64,000 nucleotides of DNA from Gillisella vitis (GTDB taxonomy: Bacteria > Pseudomonadota > Alphaproteobacteria > Rhizobiales > Rhizobiaceae). The DNA is taken from contig NZ_CP056049.1 in assembly GCF_021559775.1 (NCBI RefSeq), positions 62,001-126,000 on the forward strand. The letters run 5' to 3'. Shown here in pieces: positions 8,597 through 18,000 of this stretch. Below the pieces are notes generated by a model, which saw only the letters and a program-made list of their open reading frames with translations, made no database searches and had not been told where the DNA came from. Every line of letters begins with the position of its first letter. Position 1 is the first letter of the stretch. A program made the position numbers and the translations under genes.

Positions 8597-9411
8597 TGAT
8601 GAAAAGCGCGGAAGAACTGCCACATGCCGTCTGGCGAACGGCCATAACCGATTTCGGTGACGGGCGTATCAACATCCGTGGCGTCCCCATCGAAGAGTTG
8701 ATGCGTTGGGGCTCGTTCGGGGACGTCGTTTTTCTGCTCTTTGCCGGAAGAAAACCGAACGCTGGCGAGGGACGTCTTTTCAACGCCATTTTGATCGCGG
8801 CTTCGGATCATGGTCCGACATCGCCTTCCACATTGGCCGGCCGCGTGATCGCAAGTGGCAACAGGCGTGCACCAGAGGCTGCTGTTGCGGGCGGCCTGTT
8901 GGCGATCGGCGACGCGCATGGTGGTGCTGGCGAGGCATCCATGGTGATGTTGTCCGAGGCCTTGCGAGCTGCAGATAACGTTGGCAATCTCGACGCGGCC
9001 GCTCTATCGATCGTGAAGCAAGCCAAGGAACAAAAACGGCGCCTTCCGGGTCTCGGGCATCGGTTCCATGGTGCTGATCCTCGCGCTAACGCGCTTTTTT
9101 CCCAAGCAGAGGCCCAATCGGTTTCGGCCGGTCCCATTGCGATGATCAAAGCGATCGAACGCGCGCTGGAAACCGAGAGCGGGCGTCATCTGCCAATCAA
9201 TGTCGATGGGGCTATCGCCGCTGTCTTGCTTGGTATGGGATTTGAGCCACTCATCGCGCGGCTCATCTTCATCATCGGGCGTTGTGCCGGCGTTGCAACC
9301 CACGTGCGCGAGGAACTGGAGCGCGAAAAGCCAATGCGCATCCGCTTCCCCTACATCTATGACGGCCCGCTGCCGATGGAGATGGATCGTCAGATTGAGG
9401 CTGCAGAATGA
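8596..9411 (+). CDS. Citryl-CoA lyase-like short citrate synthase homolog
   Basis: A 271-aa protein built like the C-terminal lyase part of citrate synthase superfamily enzymes, which splits citryl-CoA into acetyl-CoA and oxaloacetate. All catalytic blocks are present: SDHGPTSPS (first His), GDAHGGAGE (second His), LPGLGHRFHGADPRA (third His) and PINVDGAIAA (Asp). Compared with the gene at 133-1302, which lost the third His, this one is complete. It overlaps the CoA-transferase gene by one base and the next gene by four, showing tight coupling. The true substrate could be a citryl-CoA analog. Confidence 0.82.
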   Translation: MMKSAEELPHAVWRTAITDFGDGRINIRGVPIEELMRWGSFGDVVFLLFAGRKPNAGEGRLFNAILIAASDHGPTSPSTLAGRVIASGNRRAPEAAVAGGLLAIGDAHGGAGEASMVMLSEALRAADNVGNLDAAALSIVKQAKEQKRRLPGLGHRFHGADPRANALFSQAEAQSVSAGPIAMIKAIERALETESGRHLPINVDGAIAAVLLGMGFEPLIARLIFIIGRCAGVATHVREELEREKPMRIRFPYIYDGPLPMEMDRQIEAAE

Positions 9412-10325
9412 CCTTGCTTTCCCACCATATTCTTCCCGAAGAGCGACGACCTAAACTCAAAGCGCTACTGGGGCGGGGGCGACCGCTCCGTTTTATGGAA
9501 ACCCATAATCCCCTTTCTGCCATCGTAGCACAGACCGCTGCCGCTTTAACTTTGAACGGTGAAATGGCCCGCTTCGACGGGTTGTGGCTGTCTGGGTTCA
9601 GCATGGCCACATCTCGCGGTTTGCCGGATATCGAGTTGGCCAGGTTCGAGCGGCGCCTGGAGACCATCGAAGAGATTGTCGCCGCTACCGATCTGCCTCT
9701 TATCGCAGATGGTGACACCGGTGGAGAGAGCCTCGCTTTTCAGCTGCTTTGCGCCCGCCTTGAAACAATCGGCGTATCGGCTGTGGTGATCGAGGATAAA
9801 GTGTTTCCTAAGCGAACGAGCCTCGCCGATGGCGTTCGCCATGCGCTCGAGGATCCCCACTTGTTTGTTTCGAAGATCGCCGACGCGAAAAGTAGCCTTA
9901 GGAGCTCGGACTTTATGATTATCGCTCGTACTGAAGCGTTGATCGCAGGCGCGGGGATCGAGGAGGCATTGCGCCGCGCTGAAGTCTATCTGGAGTCGGC
10001 GGCAGACGGAATTCTCGTTCACTCTAAGGTGAATTCTGGAAAAGATGTCTTTGAATTTGCAACAAACTACCGCAGATTGTGCAGTGCAAAAGGCATCAGT
10101 AAGCCGCTCGTCGTCATACCGACCGCGTATCCGCAATTCTACGAGCGCGATCTGGCTGAGGTCGGGATCGATTTAGTGATCTATGGCAATCAACAGATCC
10201 GCGCGGCGCATGCGGCGATGACGAATGTCTGTCAGCTGATTTTGCAGCACGAAAGAGCTCTTGAAGCTCAGGATTCCATTTCTACGGTCAGAGAGCTGAT
10301 CGACGCCGTTGGAAGTGGCGAGTGA
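9408..10325 (+). CDS. PEP mutase/isocitrate lyase superfamily enzyme, phosphonopyruvate hydrolase-like
   Basis: A 305-aa TIM-barrel enzyme. It has RPLRFMETHNPLSAIVAQTA near residue 25, FDGLWLSGFSMATSRGLPD near 50, LPLIADGDTGGE near 100 (metal Asp), and the loop EDKVFPKRTS at 129-138. In PEP mutases this gating loop reads EDKxxxxxNS. Here the Asn is Thr137, which, as I recall, is the change seen in phosphonopyruvate hydrolase. A lyase or oxaloacetate-type hydrolase role is also possible given the citryl-CoA lyase partner. The start overlaps the previous stop as ATGA. Confidence 0.8.
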   Translation: MTLLSHHILPEERRPKLKALLGRGRPLRFMETHNPLSAIVAQTAAALTLNGEMARFDGLWLSGFSMATSRGLPDIELARFERRLETIEEIVAATDLPLIADGDTGGESLAFQLLCARLETIGVSAVVIEDKVFPKRTSLADGVRHALEDPHLFVSKIADAKSSLRSSDFMIIARTEALIAGAGIEEALRRAEVYLESAADGILVHSKVNSGKDVFEFATNYRRLCSAKGISKPLVVIPTAYPQFYERDLAEVGIDLVIYGNQQIRAAHAAMTNVCQLILQHERALEAQDSISTVRELIDAVGSGE

Positions 10326-10350
10326 GGAAAAACGAGGGGATTTAACGCTC

Positions 10351-11028
10351 GTGAGAGAAAAGCACCCTTTACCATATGTGAGTGCTGACGAAAGCTTAGC
10401 TCCGGATCATCCGGAAAAGTCGGCGCGGGTTTATATCTCGCTTCGAGATGACATCTATGCTCGACGGTGGAATGCGGGCAGCCAGTTCAATATTCAAACA
10501 CTTGCAGACGAACTCAAGATCAGCCGGACGCCAGTCCGCGAAGCGCTGATTAGGCTGTCTGTTGAGCAACTCGTGCAGTTCCGTCCAGGGAAGGGTTTTT
10601 TCGCAAAGCCTCGATCCAGCGATGAGGAGCGCAATGAAATTGATCTGCTATTCACCATCTTGAAGGGATTTATTCAGAAGGGTGTCGATCACTTCACTGG
10701 GGAAGGATTGCACCAGCCATCCTCCTTCCCGGGAGATAACTCTAATGCCCTTCTCAGGGTAATGTTTATGGAAAATATCTACGAACGAATTGTTGCTCCA
10801 ACCGGAAATCTAACTGCGACGCGCCTCGTTCGCGCCCTAATAGCCCGGACCACAACTGTTCGTAAGGAAATTATAAAAGACGAAGAGCTGGGCGACACGG
10901 TGTTTGCGCTCGCTCAAGAACTTGCGATTGAACTCGAATCGCAAAATCTGCGGCAAGCCCTGTTCCTTCTTGACAAAATTTCCGCAGTGAAAATCAATTT
11001 CATCACACCCTCGGCTCGCGTGGTTTAG
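10351..11028 (+). CDS. GntR family transcriptional regulator
   Basis: DNA-binding regulator of about 225 aa. The N-terminal winged helix carries the GntR signature: VYISLRDDIYARRWNAGSQF, LADELKISRTPVREALIRLS and FRPGKGFFAKP. A helical C-terminal ligand domain with weak FCD-like character follows. GTG at 10351 with GAGGGGA 10 nt upstream is preferred; a TTG at 10309 inside the preceding gene would add 14 residues. As the last gene of the CoA-transferase operon it is the natural candidate to control the divergent promoter at 7091-7399. Confidence 0.85.
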   Translation: MREKHPLPYVSADESLAPDHPEKSARVYISLRDDIYARRWNAGSQFNIQTLADELKISRTPVREALIRLSVEQLVQFRPGKGFFAKPRSSDEERNEIDLLFTILKGFIQKGVDHFTGEGLHQPSSFPGDNSNALLRVMFMENIYERIVAPTGNLTATRLVRALIARTTTVRKEIIKDEELGDTVFALAQELAIELESQNLRQALFLLDKISAVKINFITPSARVV

Positions 11029-11084
11029 GCTTTGTTTTGATTATGGAATGGCCCGGGTATCGCCAAGTTGTTTGCCCCCACGTT

Positions 11085-12155
11085 TTATCCAGTTTTGAGT
11101 TCGCTCCAGTGGTTTTGGGTTGCTGTATTCGGGGCGGTAGCGGCGGGTTGCGGTGCGGAGCCATTTCGGCTGCGCAGCACCGCATCACGTCGCGGGTTGA
11201 TGGTCTGAGCGAACTCGGCCGGTGTCAGCCAGCCTAGACCAGAGTGTGGTCGATGATCGTTGTAGTCGCCTCGCCAGTTTGAAAGCCCTGCTCGAGCATG
11301 GTTCAGTGACGAGAAGAGCGTTTCATTCAAGAACTCGTCGCGCAGCCGCCCATTGAAGCTTTCGATGAAGGCGTTCTGGATCGGTTTGCCGGGTGCGATG
11401 TAATGCCAATCGACCTTCGTCCGATCCGTCCATTGCAGGATCGCGTTGCTGGTGAATTCGCTGCCATTGTCACTGACGATCATCTTCGGCTTGCCTCGTC
11501 CCTCGATGATCCGCTCCAGTTCACGGGCAACCCGCAGGCCAGAAAGAGACGTATCGGCGACGAGGCCAAGGCATTCTCTGGTGCAATCATCGACGACGGT
11601 CAGCACCCGGAACCTGCGCCCATCGGTGAACTGATCCGACACGAAGTCGAGGGACCAGCGGTCATTGGCGGCAAGCGGGATCAGCATCGGTGCTCGTGTG
11701 CCTATCGCCCGTTTCCGACCGCCGCGCTTGCGCACCGTCAGCTTCTCTTCCCGATAGAGCCGGAAGAGCCGCTTATGGTTCACAAGGTGACCCTCACGCC
11801 TGAGCAGCACATGAAGTCGTCGATATCCAAAGCGGCGGCGTTCATGCGCCAGCGCCTTCATCCGCTCGCGAAGGTCATAGTCATCGCAGCGCCTGGTCTC
11901 GTAACGGATCGTCATCCGGCAAAAGCCGATGGCTTTACACGCCCGCCGTTCGCTCATCTGGTGGTGATCCATCAGATGAGCGACAGCTTTCCGCTTTGCT
12001 GCGGGCGTCACCACTTCTTTCCCAAAAGGTCTTTCAAAGCCGAATTGTCGAGCATCGCATCTGCCAGGAGCCTTTTCAGCTTCGTGTTTTCGTCCTCCAG
12101 CGTCTTCAGCCGCTTGGCTTCGGATACGTCCATGCCGCCCAACTTGGCCTTCCAC
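11085..12155 (-). CDS. IS3-family transposase OrfB
   Basis: Integrase-core DDE transposase. The meaningful part begins near KEVVTPAAKRKAVAHL; the frame upstream overlaps orfA. Catalytic residues visible: Asp in NDRWSLDFVSDQF, Asp in MIVSDNGSEF, Glu in FIESFNGRLRDEF. The frame overlaps orfA by about 148 bp, and the TTTTGGGAAAG stretch near 12020 is the likely site for a programmed -1 shift making the OrfAB transposase. No internal damage seen, so the element may be active. Confidence 0.9.
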   Translation of the reverse strand: MEGQVGRHGRIRSQAAEDAGGRKHEAEKAPGRCDARQFGFERPFGKEVVTPAAKRKAVAHLMDHHQMSERRACKAIGFCRMTIRYETRRCDDYDLRERMKALAHERRRFGYRRLHVLLRREGHLVNHKRLFRLYREEKLTVRKRGGRKRAIGTRAPMLIPLAANDRWSLDFVSDQFTDGRRFRVLTVVDDCTRECLGLVADTSLSGLRVARELERIIEGRGKPKMIVSDNGSEFTSNAILQWTDRTKVDWHYIAPGKPIQNAFIESFNGRLRDEFLNETLFSSLNHARAGLSNWRGDYNDHRPHSGLGWLTPAEFAQTINPRRDAVLRSRNGSAPQPAATAPNTATQNHWSELKTG

Positions 12156-12274
12156 TTGTAGATGCTCGCATCACTGACACCGTGCTTGCGGCAAAGCTCC
12201 GAGACGGGCGTGCCCGCCTCATGCTCCTTCAGAATGCCGATGATCTGTTCGTCTGTAAAACGGTTGCGCTTCAT
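12008..12274 (-). CDS. IS3-family transposase OrfA
   Basis: An 88-aa helix-turn-helix protein (FTDEQIIGILKEHEAGTPVSELCRKHGVSDASIYKWKAK, read in two parts) followed by a leucine-zipper-like helix (LEDENTKLKRLLADAML), typical of IS3-family OrfA. It binds the element ends and supplies the N-terminus of the fused transposase. Confidence 0.92.
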   Translation of the reverse strand: MKRNRFTDEQIIGILKEHEAGTPVSELCRKHGVSDASIYKWKAKLGGMDVSEAKRLKTLEDENTKLKRLLADAMLDNSALKDLLGKKW

Positions 12275-12338
12275 TTCCTGGTCCTCTCAATCGGCCAGAG
12301 CTTATTTCAAAATGGATTAGTTCAGCGGGGCAAGGTCC

Positions 12339-12697
12339 GAGGCGAGTGCCAACAGGTGTCATACCTGGGCTGCATCCTTCGTCTGCCGCGCCAGCCGCCG
12401 GAGACGTTCACCATCAAAATCTTCACGTAACGAAATCCCCGATGGCATCGTAAACCTCCCGTTTGCGACAGAGATTCAGATTCACCGCGTTTTGGGAAGG
12501 CCAAAGAGTGGAAATCAGTGAGGCTGCATCTAAGCCGACGTCAGCCAGAAATTCCACTTATCCTAGCTGTGCAGATTTCCAGAGCCAGCTCTCGTCAGTT
12601 ACGTCGGTTGTTACCAAAAGCGATCTTCTGCGCCGTTCCGTTTGGCCATCTTGTCCACCGCGTTGCACGAAACCGACTCACATGGATGGACCAACGG
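12339..12697. other. Gap between IS3 and the indigoidine-type cluster
   Basis: No intact gene is recognised. The first 90 bp hold a plus-strand frame ending at 12430 (tail FTIKIFT) that may be the cut-off end of a gene interrupted by the IS. The rest must carry the promoter of the biosynthetic operon, but no clear -35/-10 pair stands out. A frame from 12518 runs into the TrpF-like gene without family similarity and is taken as non-coding. Confidence 0.4.
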
Positions 12698-13387
12698 ATG
12701 CAAAATATTGTTCAGGTTGCCGGCATTATTGATAGCGAAGAGGCGAAGCTCTGCTTTGAAAACGGCGCGGACTGGATCGGATTTCCTCTGCGCCTGCCGT
12801 CTGGAAAAGACGATATTTCTGAAGCTGACTCTACGACCATCATCAAAGGCCTCAAGGCACCGCAGCGCGCGGTTCTAATCAGCTACATGACGACCGCCGA
12901 CGAGATATCGCAATTTTGCGACCAGCTCGGTCTGGATGCGGTGCAGATTCATGGCGATATTCCGATGGCGGAGCTTGCCAAGCTGCGTTCCGATCGGCCG
13001 GATCTTTACCTACTCAAAAGTCTGGTTGTGTCCTCCGACAACCTGCCGGAGCTGCGCAAATTGATCGATGACAGCGCCGAGTATGTCGATATGTATATCA
13101 CCGACACGTTCGATCCGAAAACCGGTGCGAAGGGCGCAACCGGCTTGACTCATGACTGGAATGTGAGCGCGGAATTGGCCCGCTACTCCCCCAAGCCCTT
13201 GATGATGGCGGGCGGTCTATCGCCGGACAATGTGTATGACGCGATCCTTGCGGTGCGCCCAGCAGCAGTGGATGCGCATTCCTTGCTGGAAGGAGTGGAC
13301 AAGCGCAAATGCGCGGAAAAGGTGCGGGCCTTCTGTGCCGAAGCCAAAAGGGCATTTTCCGAACTTTCGCTCCAGATTACCCAGTAG
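12698..13387 (+). CDS. TrpF-like protein (phosphoribosylanthranilate isomerase family) lacking the catalytic Cys
   Basis: TIM-barrel protein of about 229 aa. The family motif KxCGI at the N-terminus reads QVAGI here, so the general-base Cys is Ala8. The acidic block YITDTFDPKTGAKGATG keeps the catalytic Asp (around residue 133), and PLMMAGGLSPDNV is the usual barrel end, but the phosphate-binding VDxSSGVE reads VDAHSLLE. ATG 12698 is chosen because it aligns with normal TrpF starts; ATG 12686 is possible. There are no trp genes nearby. It is the first gene of the NRPS operon, 9 bp before a UPRTase-like gene. It more likely acts in pigment or nucleoside synthesis than in tryptophan synthesis. 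Confidence 0.78.
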   Translation: MQNIVQVAGIIDSEEAKLCFENGADWIGFPLRLPSGKDDISEADSTTIIKGLKAPQRAVLISYMTTADEISQFCDQLGLDAVQIHGDIPMAELAKLRSDRPDLYLLKSLVVSSDNLPELRKLIDDSAEYVDMYITDTFDPKTGAKGATGLTHDWNVSAELARYSPKPLMMAGGLSPDNVYDAILAVRPAAVDAHSLLEGVDKRKCAEKVRAFCAEAKRAFSELSLQITQ

Positions 13388-13396
13388 AGCGTCGCC

Positions 13397-14074
13397 ATGC
13401 CTTTGATCGAACTTCCCCAAACGCAGAGATTGCGGGCGCTCCATGCAGAGATGCGCCGCGCGACCGCGCCGCGCGAGACTTTCGTCGCCAACGCCAATTG
13501 CGTGATCCGCAACGTGCTGGAGCTTTGTCTTGACCAGTTACCCTACTGTGATCGATCGGTGCAAACCCCTGTCGGGGCGACCTATCTGGGTGCGGAGCTG
13601 GATGCGCCCCTTTGCGCCGTTTCGATTGTGCGCGCGGGAGAAAGCATGGAATTCGAATTGTCCAAGATGCTGCCCGCCATTCCTATCGGCAAGATCCTGA
13701 TCCAGCGCGACAAGATCACCAAACAACCAAGACTATTTTACAGCGCGCTGCCCGAAGATATCGCACAGCGCCATGTGATCATGATGGAGCCCATGCTGGC
13801 GACGGGTGGCTCAGCGCTGATGGCTATCTCGGAATTGCTGAAGAAGGGCGTGCAGGAAAAGCATGTCGTCTTTGCCAATATTCTCGCCTCCCCTGAAGGG
13901 ATCAAGCGTGTCAGCGCGCGCTATCCCCATGTGACCATCGTGAGTTCATCGATCGAGCAGCAACTAAACCAGGAGGCGTTCATGATCCCGGGGATTGGAG
14001 ATTTCGGGGATCGTTATTTCGGCACAATCAGTTCTGGAGGGCAAAATGGACAACAAGTCGAGGCAGCGGTTTGA
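13397..14074 (+). CDS. Uracil phosphoribosyltransferase-like protein
   Basis: A 225-aa protein of the UPRTase family, which joins uracil to PRPP. Seen: SIVRAGESME near residue 76 (family ILRAGLGM), the PRPP loop MMEPMLATGGSA near 130, ILASPEGI near 157 and the uracil-side motif IPGIGDFGDRYFGT near 200. All major motifs survive with conservative changes, so phosphoribosyl transfer chemistry is plausible. Its place beside TrpF-like, NRPS and PsuG-like genes suggests it handles a pyrimidine-like ring or the ribosyl donor rather than salvage. The 3' end overlaps the DMT transporter start by 29 bp. Confidence 0.85.
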   Translation: MPLIELPQTQRLRALHAEMRRATAPRETFVANANCVIRNVLELCLDQLPYCDRSVQTPVGATYLGAELDAPLCAVSIVRAGESMEFELSKMLPAIPIGKILIQRDKITKQPRLFYSALPEDIAQRHVIMMEPMLATGGSALMAISELLKKGVQEKHVVFANILASPEGIKRVSARYPHVTIVSSSIEQQLNQEAFMIPGIGDFGDRYFGTISSGGQNGQQVEAAV

Positions 14075-14969
14075 TCTGTTAATCACGGCGTTGGTTCCGC
14101 TCGTTTGGGGCAGCACCTATCTCGTGACAACCCAATTCCTGCCGCCCGGTATTCCGCTGACCGCGGCCGTTTTACGCGCTTTGCCCGCAGGGCTTATTCT
14201 GGTGTTGCTGCAAAGGAAAATGTTGCAGGGCCACTGGTGGTGGCGCGCGGCCCTTCTGGGGGTGCTGAATATTGGTGCTTTCTTTTACTTCTTGTTTCTG
14301 GCGGCTTATCATCTGCCCGGCGGGATTGCGGCGCTGCTGATGTCGATTCAGCCGGTTATCGTTCTCATTTACAGCGCGATTCTATTTCGCAACCCGGTGC
14401 GCGCAACGCAGATTCTGGCGTGCCTTTGCGCGGCGCTTGGGGTGGCGCTTGTCGCGCTGCGCTCCGATGTCATGCTCAATACCCAAGGGGTGACCGCGGG
14501 TCTGGCCGGGGCATTCTCGATGGCGACGGGGATGGTACTGGCCAAAAAATTCGGTCGTCCCGACAATATGTCGCTGCTGGCGCTGACCGGCTGGCAGCTG
14601 ACCTTTGGCGGCTTGGCTCTGGTGCCCTTCGCGTTGATGACTGAGTCCTTTCCCGAAACGCTCACGCTGCGGAATATCGGCGGACTGAGCTATCTCAGCA
14701 TGCTGGGGGCGCTCGTGACCTATGCGCTTTGGTTTAGGGGAATCGCACGTCTGCCTGCCTTGACCGTGTCGTTTCTTTCGCTTCTCAGCCCGCTGACAGC
14801 GGCCATTTTGGGGGCGATCTTTCTGGGCCAGACACTGACTTGGATTCAGTTTGGCGGCGGTATGCTGGTCCTGGTTTCGGTCTATCTGTCGCAGCCACAG
14901 GTGAGTTTCTTCGGCTTGGGCTCGGCGTTTCGGAAGCAATTATCAAGCAAACCGGCCCAAGGAGGATAA
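14046..14969 (+). CDS. EamA/DMT-family transporter
   Basis: Membrane protein of 307 aa with ten hydrophobic segments in two EamA repeats. The first starts LLITALVPLVWGSTYLVT, the second begins near GVTAGLAGAFSMATGMVLA. ATG 14046 is preceded by GGAGGG 5 nt upstream inside the UPRTase-like gene, showing coupling. DMT exporters of this type expel metabolites and are common in biosynthetic clusters, so export of the pigment, a precursor or a toxic product is likely. Confidence 0.88.
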   Translation: MDNKSRQRFDLLITALVPLVWGSTYLVTTQFLPPGIPLTAAVLRALPAGLILVLLQRKMLQGHWWWRAALLGVLNIGAFFYFLFLAAYHLPGGIAALLMSIQPVIVLIYSAILFRNPVRATQILACLCAALGVALVALRSDVMLNTQGVTAGLAGAFSMATGMVLAKKFGRPDNMSLLALTGWQLTFGGLALVPFALMTESFPETLTLRNIGGLSYLSMLGALVTYALWFRGIARLPALTVSFLSLLSPLTAAILGAIFLGQTLTWIQFGGGMLVLVSVYLSQPQVSFFGLGSAFRKQLSSKPAQGG

Positions 14970-15041
14970 TGCAGGTTACTACACCCATGTTGTGTACGTC
15001 TTTCACTCGTGAATCTCCCATCAAGAAAAGCAATTTTGATC

Positions 15042-18000
15042 ATGACATGTAATAATAAATCCCCTTATTTATGTGCCGTGCGACCCGAATCGGACGGCAG
15101 CTTTGTGATTGAAACGGTACATGACGATGGACCGCATTCCAGTCTTGCTGCGATGCTGCATAAGGTCTCTTTGGCGCGGCCGCAGGATTTAGCGGTGCTC
15201 GGAGAGGCTGGGACTGGCTTCGACCTGACCTTCGCCGAGCTGGCGTGCGGCGCCGCGAGTGTGGCGGCGGCCTTGCAGGGGCTGCGGGCTGCGGATGTGG
15301 CAGGTATGTTCGTCGAACCGTCGGTATTGATGAGCCTCGCCCTTTGGGGGATCGTCTGGTCCGGGCGCGGCTATGTCCCGCTGGCGCCGGAATACCCGGA
15401 TGAACGCCTCAGCTACATCATCGAGAGTAGCTGCCTGAAACAGGTGATCGTACAATCGTGCCTGGTCGATCGCCTGCGCGCGATCGCTCCGGCGGATGTT
15501 GAAATTCTGCGGATTGAAGAGCTTCTGGCGGGGTTTCGCAGCGACACACGGGCCGCGACAGAGATCGCACCGCTGCCCTCGGGCGGCGACCTGGCCTATG
15601 TGATCTATACGTCCGGCTCGACCGGGCGGCCCAAAGGTGTCGAGGTGCCGCGGTCCGCCCTTGTCCACCAGATCTGCTGGCTTGCCGAACAGCTTTATTT
15701 AACGCCCGACACGCGTATTCTGCAAAAGACCCCGATCAGCTTTGACGCCGCACAATGGGAAATTCTGGCCCCAGCGGTCGGCGCCTGCACGGTGTGCGGG
15801 TCGGTGGGCATCTATCGCGATACTGACGCGCTGATCGCGCGGATGGCGCAGACGCAGGTCACGCATTTGCAGGCCGTGCCGACGCTTCTCAGCGCTTTGT
15901 TGCAACACGAAGGCTTTCGGGCGCTCAATGACTTGCGCGCGATTTTCTCGGGCGGGGAAGCCTTGACCCGCAAACTGGCGGGGTCGATTCTTGCCAATAT
16001 GCCTTGGTTGAAGCTGGTCAATCTTTATGGCCCGACTGAAACCACGATCAATGCCACCGCCCACGAGGTGCGCCCTTATGATCTGATCAATCTCAATCCG
16101 GTGGTGTCCATCGGCCATCCTGTAACAGGAATGCGTTGTCACGTCCTGGATGCCGATCTCAAGGCGACGGCAGTCGGCCAAGAGGGCGAGCTGTACATTT
16201 CGGGGCCGCAGGTGGCGCGCGGCTATCGAAATGCACCGGAGCAGACAGCCGAACGGTTCCTGCCATGTCCGTGGGGACAAGACGAACGTATGTACCGAAC
16301 CGGAGACAAATGTGTTTGGCAGCCTGATGGCACGCTGCATTTTCTGGGGCGCGTTGATAACCAGATCAAGCTGCGTGGATATCGTGTCGAGCTTGAGGAA
16401 ATCGCATCTTCTATCGCTACTAGTCCGTGGGTGAATGCCGCAGCGGTCGTGGTGATCAAGGATGCACGCAGTCAAGAAGACCGGTTGATCGCTTGTATCG
16501 AGCTAAATCCGCGTCAGGCAGCTGTGATGGATCAGGACGTGGCCGAAGGCCACCATCTCTCGAAACGGAACAAGCTTCAGGTCAAGGCGCAGCTTTCGAA
16601 TGTCGGGTTGCGCGCCGAAAGGTCGGACGAACCCGTCGTGCCCTTGGTCGGACAACGCGAGACCGAACAGATGCGCGCCGAGGTGTTCGCCCGCAAAACC
16701 TACCGTTTCTTTGATGGCTCGCCATTGGATTTGCAAGCGCTCACGGCCTTCTTGCAAGATTGGCGGGCGCGGCTTTCGGGCGGCAAGATCGGGGCGTTCA
16801 AGCCGCTGACGCTTGAGCGCCTAGGGACCCTTCTGCGCTGGATGGGACAATTTCACAGCGAAGAGCGCTTGTTGCCCAAATACGCCTATGCCTCACCAGG
16901 CGCACTTTATGCCACGCAGCTCTACCTGGAAACATGCGGCGTGACAGGGCTGCAAGACGGGCTGCATTATTACGACCCCGCGCAGCATTGCCTGCGTTTT
17001 GTCGCCGCCAGCCATCCGCAAAGCGATCTGGACCGGGGCGCGGTGCGGTGCCATTTCGCCGGGCGCCATGCGCCGTTCGAAAGGGTCTATAAAACCAATA
17101 TCGCAGAGGTCATGAAGATTGAGGCGGGGCATATGCTCGGGGTTCTAGCGCACCAGCTTGCAGCCTTGGGGCAAGGCGTGGCGCCTGCACCTACCTGCGA
17201 GGACCTGATCGCGCGTCTGGACCTGCCCGAAGAGGATTACAATATCGCCGCCTTCGATATCGTGCCGGCGGCACAGCGCTGGATGCCTGAACTGGATGTC
17301 TTTTTGCAAGCCCATTCCGCGACGCTGAGCGGGTTGCGGACGGGCACGTATCGCGTTTTCGAGGGGGATCTGATGTGGATCTCCGAGGAGATGATCCGCG
17401 AGAACGATGTTATCGCGATCAACCAGTCGATCTTTGCGCGATCCTCCTTTGGCCTTACCTTCGTGGGCCGCGATACGGATGAGACGCGCAACTATATTGG
17501 CCTTGGCTTCGCCCAGCATTGCGCGCAGGCCAACGCTGCATTCTTCGGTTTCATGGCGTCGGGCTATAGTTCGCATTCTGATCACCCTCTGCCGGCTGCC
17601 AAACGATTCGACCGTATTCTGGCGGGTTGCGGCATCGAAACGGGGCCCAGCTATTTCTCCCTCGGTGGGCGGGTCAGCTGGGCGCAGATCGAAAGCCAGG
17701 GCATGAATGAAGATGCGGTCCATATGGAAGGGCCCGCAGAGATGATCCGGAGGCAGCTCAAATGCAGCCTGCCCGATTATATGATCCCCAGCGATGTGGT
17801 GCTCTTCGATAAATTGCCGCTTTCGGCCAATGGCAAGATCGACTGCAACGCGATCAAATCTGCGCCGCAATTGCTCGAAGCACTCGCACCGCGTCCCTAT
17901 ATCGCGCCGGAAGGTCCGACGCAGATCGCTCTAGCATCGCTTTGGGCATCGCTGCTGTCGGTCGATGAAATTTCGCAAGAGGATGATTTTTTCGCGCTTG

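Larger units (their letters stand above)
11069..12338 (-). mobile_element. IS3-family insertion sequence (IS407-like group), copy 1
   Basis: About 1.27 kb with two overlapping reading frames on the minus strand. The ends are imperfect inverted repeats: TTTGCCCCCACG near 11071 and, read inward from the other end, GACCTTGCCCCGCTG (12338 down). No 4-bp target duplication is seen (AAGT left, GAGG right), so one end may have been rearranged. The orfA end closely matches the element that starts at 63913. Confidence 0.85.

Noticed and set aside
12518..12685. Upstream extension of the TrpF-like gene by 56-60 codons
   Set aside because: The extension (MRLHLSRRQPEIPL...) has no family similarity or ribosome site, and the TrpF fold begins at MQNIVQVAG.
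12698..13387. Reading this gene as the tryptophan biosynthesis gene trpF
   Set aside because: The catalytic Cys is absent, the phosphate-binding loop differs and no trpA/trpB partner is near.
15699..16475. Long minus-strand open frame (258 codons) inside the NRPS gene, and similar ones such as 151-744, 17145-17870 and 45917-47323
   Set aside because: They lie opposite strong coding genes in GC-rich sequence, have no recognisable motifs and no supported starts; they are shadows of the real genes.
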